DNA of 64,000 bases from Myxococcota bacterium. Lineage in GTDB: Bacteria > Myxococcota_A > UBA9160 > UBA4427. Both the position numbers and the translations under genes were made by a program. The stretch lies in contig JAQWRT010000045.1 in NCBI GenBank assembly GCA_029243605.1, positions 1 through 64,000 on the forward strand, written 5' to 3'. Positions 62,638 to 64,000 of this stretch are shown piece by piece. The notes beneath the pieces were generated by a model. The model was not told where the DNA came from. It saw only the letters and a program-made list of their open reading frames with translations, and ran no database searches. Every line of letters begins with the position of its first letter. Position 1 is the stretch's first letter.

Positions 62638-64000
62638 AGTCTGAATACCCCGTATCCTTCCGCACCTTCCACCGCCTTGGCCCGAACTACGGAAAGGCAG
62701 ATCCCGAGCACCGTCCGGGTGTCTCGGGGATCAATGATGCCGTCATCGCTGATTGCGCCGCTGGCCTCAAGAGCAAGAGAGCCCGCATCTTGGGCCGCTT
62801 CCACGCCAGCCCTAATTTTCGCATCCGCGTCTTCGTCGAATTCTTCACCTTTGCGCATGGCCTGCCCTCGTCGAACCATCGACATGACGCCAGCGATTTG
62901 TTTGCCGCCCATCACAGCGATCTTCGCGCTCGGCCAGATGAAGGTGAAACGGTTGTTGTAGGCCCGGCCAGACATGGCATAGGTTGCCGCCCCATACGAG
63001 TTTCCGAGAATCACCGTGATGTGCGGAACCGTCGAGTTCGTCACTGCGTTGATCATCTGGGAACCCTTCTTGATGATCCCGGCATGCTCAACTTCTCGCC
63101 CAACCACGAAGCCTGTCACGTTTTGCAGGAAGAGGAGTGGTACATCGATCTGATTGCAGAGTTGGATGAAATGCGCCGCTTTCTCCGCTGCTTCTGGGTT
63201 GAGAACCCCATTATTTCCGAGGATTCCGATGGGGTAACCCTGGATCGATGCCCAACCGCAGATCAGCGTAGTGCCGTAACGGGGCTTGAATTCCTCGAAG
63301 CGCGATCCATCGACTACCCGAGCCACCACATCGCGAACATCGACCGGCCGGCGGAGGTCGGCGCTCATGATCCCCAGAAGGTCTTCGGGGTCGTAGACCG
63401 GCTCCTCGGCTTTCAGGCTGGGAGGCGGGCCGGCCTTCTGGAAATTCAGATGGGAGACGACCTCCCGGCAGAGACGAAGCGCGTCGGGTTCGTCCTCGGC
63501 CAGGTATTCCCCCAGGCCCGAAATCTCTGCGTGCATTTTGGCGCCGCCCAGAGTCTCGTCGTCTGACTCCTCGCCGGTTGCCATCTTCACCAGGGGCGGA
63601 CCCGCCAGAAAGATTTTGGATTGCTCCTTGATCACGATGTTGTAGTCGGACATCCCGGGCTGGTAAGCACCACCCGCAGTCGAAGATCCAAAAACCACAC
63701 AAACCGTCGGAATCTCGAGCTTTGAGAGCTCGATCATTTCGTAGAAAAAGCGACCCGTCTCGGCAAAGTGGTCCACTTTCGCAGGTCGGCTCTTCTTCTT
63801 TTTATTGTCTCCGCCGTCGCCCCCGCCTCCCCCTCGGCGGAGATCGGCACCCGCAGATTCGACGAAGCTCACGTAGGGAATCCCGTTATCACGTGCGATC
63901 TCGAGGGCACGCATCCACTTCTTCCCGACATAGGGGGTCAACGCCCCGCCGAGCACCGTGGGGTCATTGGCAAAGATCACGCACTCGACCCCCGCAATAA
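62634..64000 (-). CDS. Acyl-CoA carboxylase beta (carboxyltransferase) subunit, 5' end missing
   Basis: The window cuts this gene before its start, so only ~455 C-terminal codons are seen. They contain the carboxyltransferase crotonase-type folds (YVSFVESAGADL, then GIPI-like CVVFGSSTAGGAYQPGMSDY in the N-half; FLQNVTGFVVGREVE and AVMGGKQIAGVM in the C-half), including the oxyanion Gly pairs. One oddity is a Gly-rich then Lys-rich insert (GGGGGDGGDNKKKK, around 63791-63840) between the two conserved N-domain motifs, where relatives have a short loop. It partners the alpha subunit. Confidence 0.92.
   Translation of the reverse strand, partial: IAGVECVIFANDPTVLGGALTPYVGKKWMRALEIARDNGIPYVSFVESAGADLRRGGGGGDGGDNKKKKSRPAKVDHFAETGRFFYEMIELSKLEIPTVCVVFGSSTAGGAYQPGMSDYNIVIKEQSKIFLAGPPLVKMATGEESDDETLGGAKMHAEISGLGEYLAEDEPDALRLCREVVSHLNFQKAGPPPSLKAEEPVYDPEDLLGIMSADLRRPVDVRDVVARVVDGSRFEEFKPRYGTTLICGWASIQGYPIGILGNNGVLNPEAAEKAAHFIQLCNQIDVPLLFLQNVTGFVVGREVEHAGIIKKGSQMINAVTNSTVPHITVILGNSYGAATYAMSGRAYNNRFTFIWPSAKIAVMGGKQIAGVMSMVRRGQAMRKGEEFDEDADAKIRAGVEAAQDAGSLALEASGAISDDGIIDPRDTRTVLGICLSVVRAKAVEGAEGYGVFRL

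Noticed and set aside
1-64000. tRNA, rRNA, CRISPR array, insertion sequence or prophage
   Set aside because: I looked for T-loop motifs, spaced direct repeats, transposase motifs and integrase motifs by eye and saw none that hold up.

Overview
This is a GC-rich, gene-dense stretch of a Gram-negative bacterial chromosome. A TonB-dependent receptor, a predicted outer-membrane barrel, many lipobox lipoproteins and an exosortase/PEP-CTERM system show the outer membrane. Thrombospondin-3/dockerin-like repeats, selenium genes, several alkyl-sulfatase and old-yellow-enzyme paralogues and many short-chain dehydrogenases suggest a deltaproteobacterial-grade lineage (Myxococcota, Binatota or Desulfobacterota-like). 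That placement is inference. I see no rRNA, tRNA, CRISPR array, insertion sequence or phage gene. Most of the window looks like ordinary chromosome with a strong lipid/isoprenoid catabolic theme.

Layout. 0-3.4 kb: a secreted VCBS/FG-GAP protein (cut by the window edge), divergent from an exosortase fused to an EpsI domain, with a cluster of GCCACAA repeats between them, then a broken dockerin-like fragment. 3.5-9 kb: an operon-like SDR, sulfotransferase and DUF1214 run, an acetoacetate-decarboxylase-like protein and a DUF1295 membrane protein. 9-16.6 kb: alkaline phosphatase, MiaE, a glycosyltransferase-like protein, a membrane-anchored MBL-fold alkyl sulfatase and an RND/MMPL transporter preceded by a large inverted repeat.

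16.8-19.7 kb is the selenium region and the highlight of the window. A membrane-anchored peroxiredoxin-like gene is read through an in-frame UGA at the catalytic position (GDW-U-PFC), with a bacterial SECIS-like hairpin just downstream. It lies beside a GST broken by one homopolymer frameshift and close to a YqeC-type selenium-cofactor gene. 19.9-31.8 kb: flavin split-barrel protein, SdsA-type alkyl sulfatase, an MbnP/MbnH-type pair, PhyH dioxygenase, ABA4-like protein, ferritin-like protein, ABC-F ATPase and a large c-type-haem lipoprotein.

32-40.4 kb: MFS transporter, SDR/DUF420 pair, an SDR/TauD/crotonase group, an SRPBCC protein and a CBM9/DUF5916 outer-membrane protein. 40.5-46.6 kb: a DUF4097-like exported protein divergent from a PEP-CTERM protein with a P-domain, which is followed at once by a TonB-dependent receptor. 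46.7-53 kb: cyclophilin, lipoprotein, ethanolamine-type permease, type-B carboxylesterase and a secreted protein. 53-58.2 kb: an SDR divergent from two Fe-S old-yellow-enzyme reductases that flank an NTF2-like protein. 58.2-64 kb: a biotin-dependent acyl-CoA carboxylase (beta subunit truncated by the window end, alpha subunit), an AtuA-family protein and a TetR regulator, resembling acyclic-terpenoid or branched acyl-CoA degradation operons.
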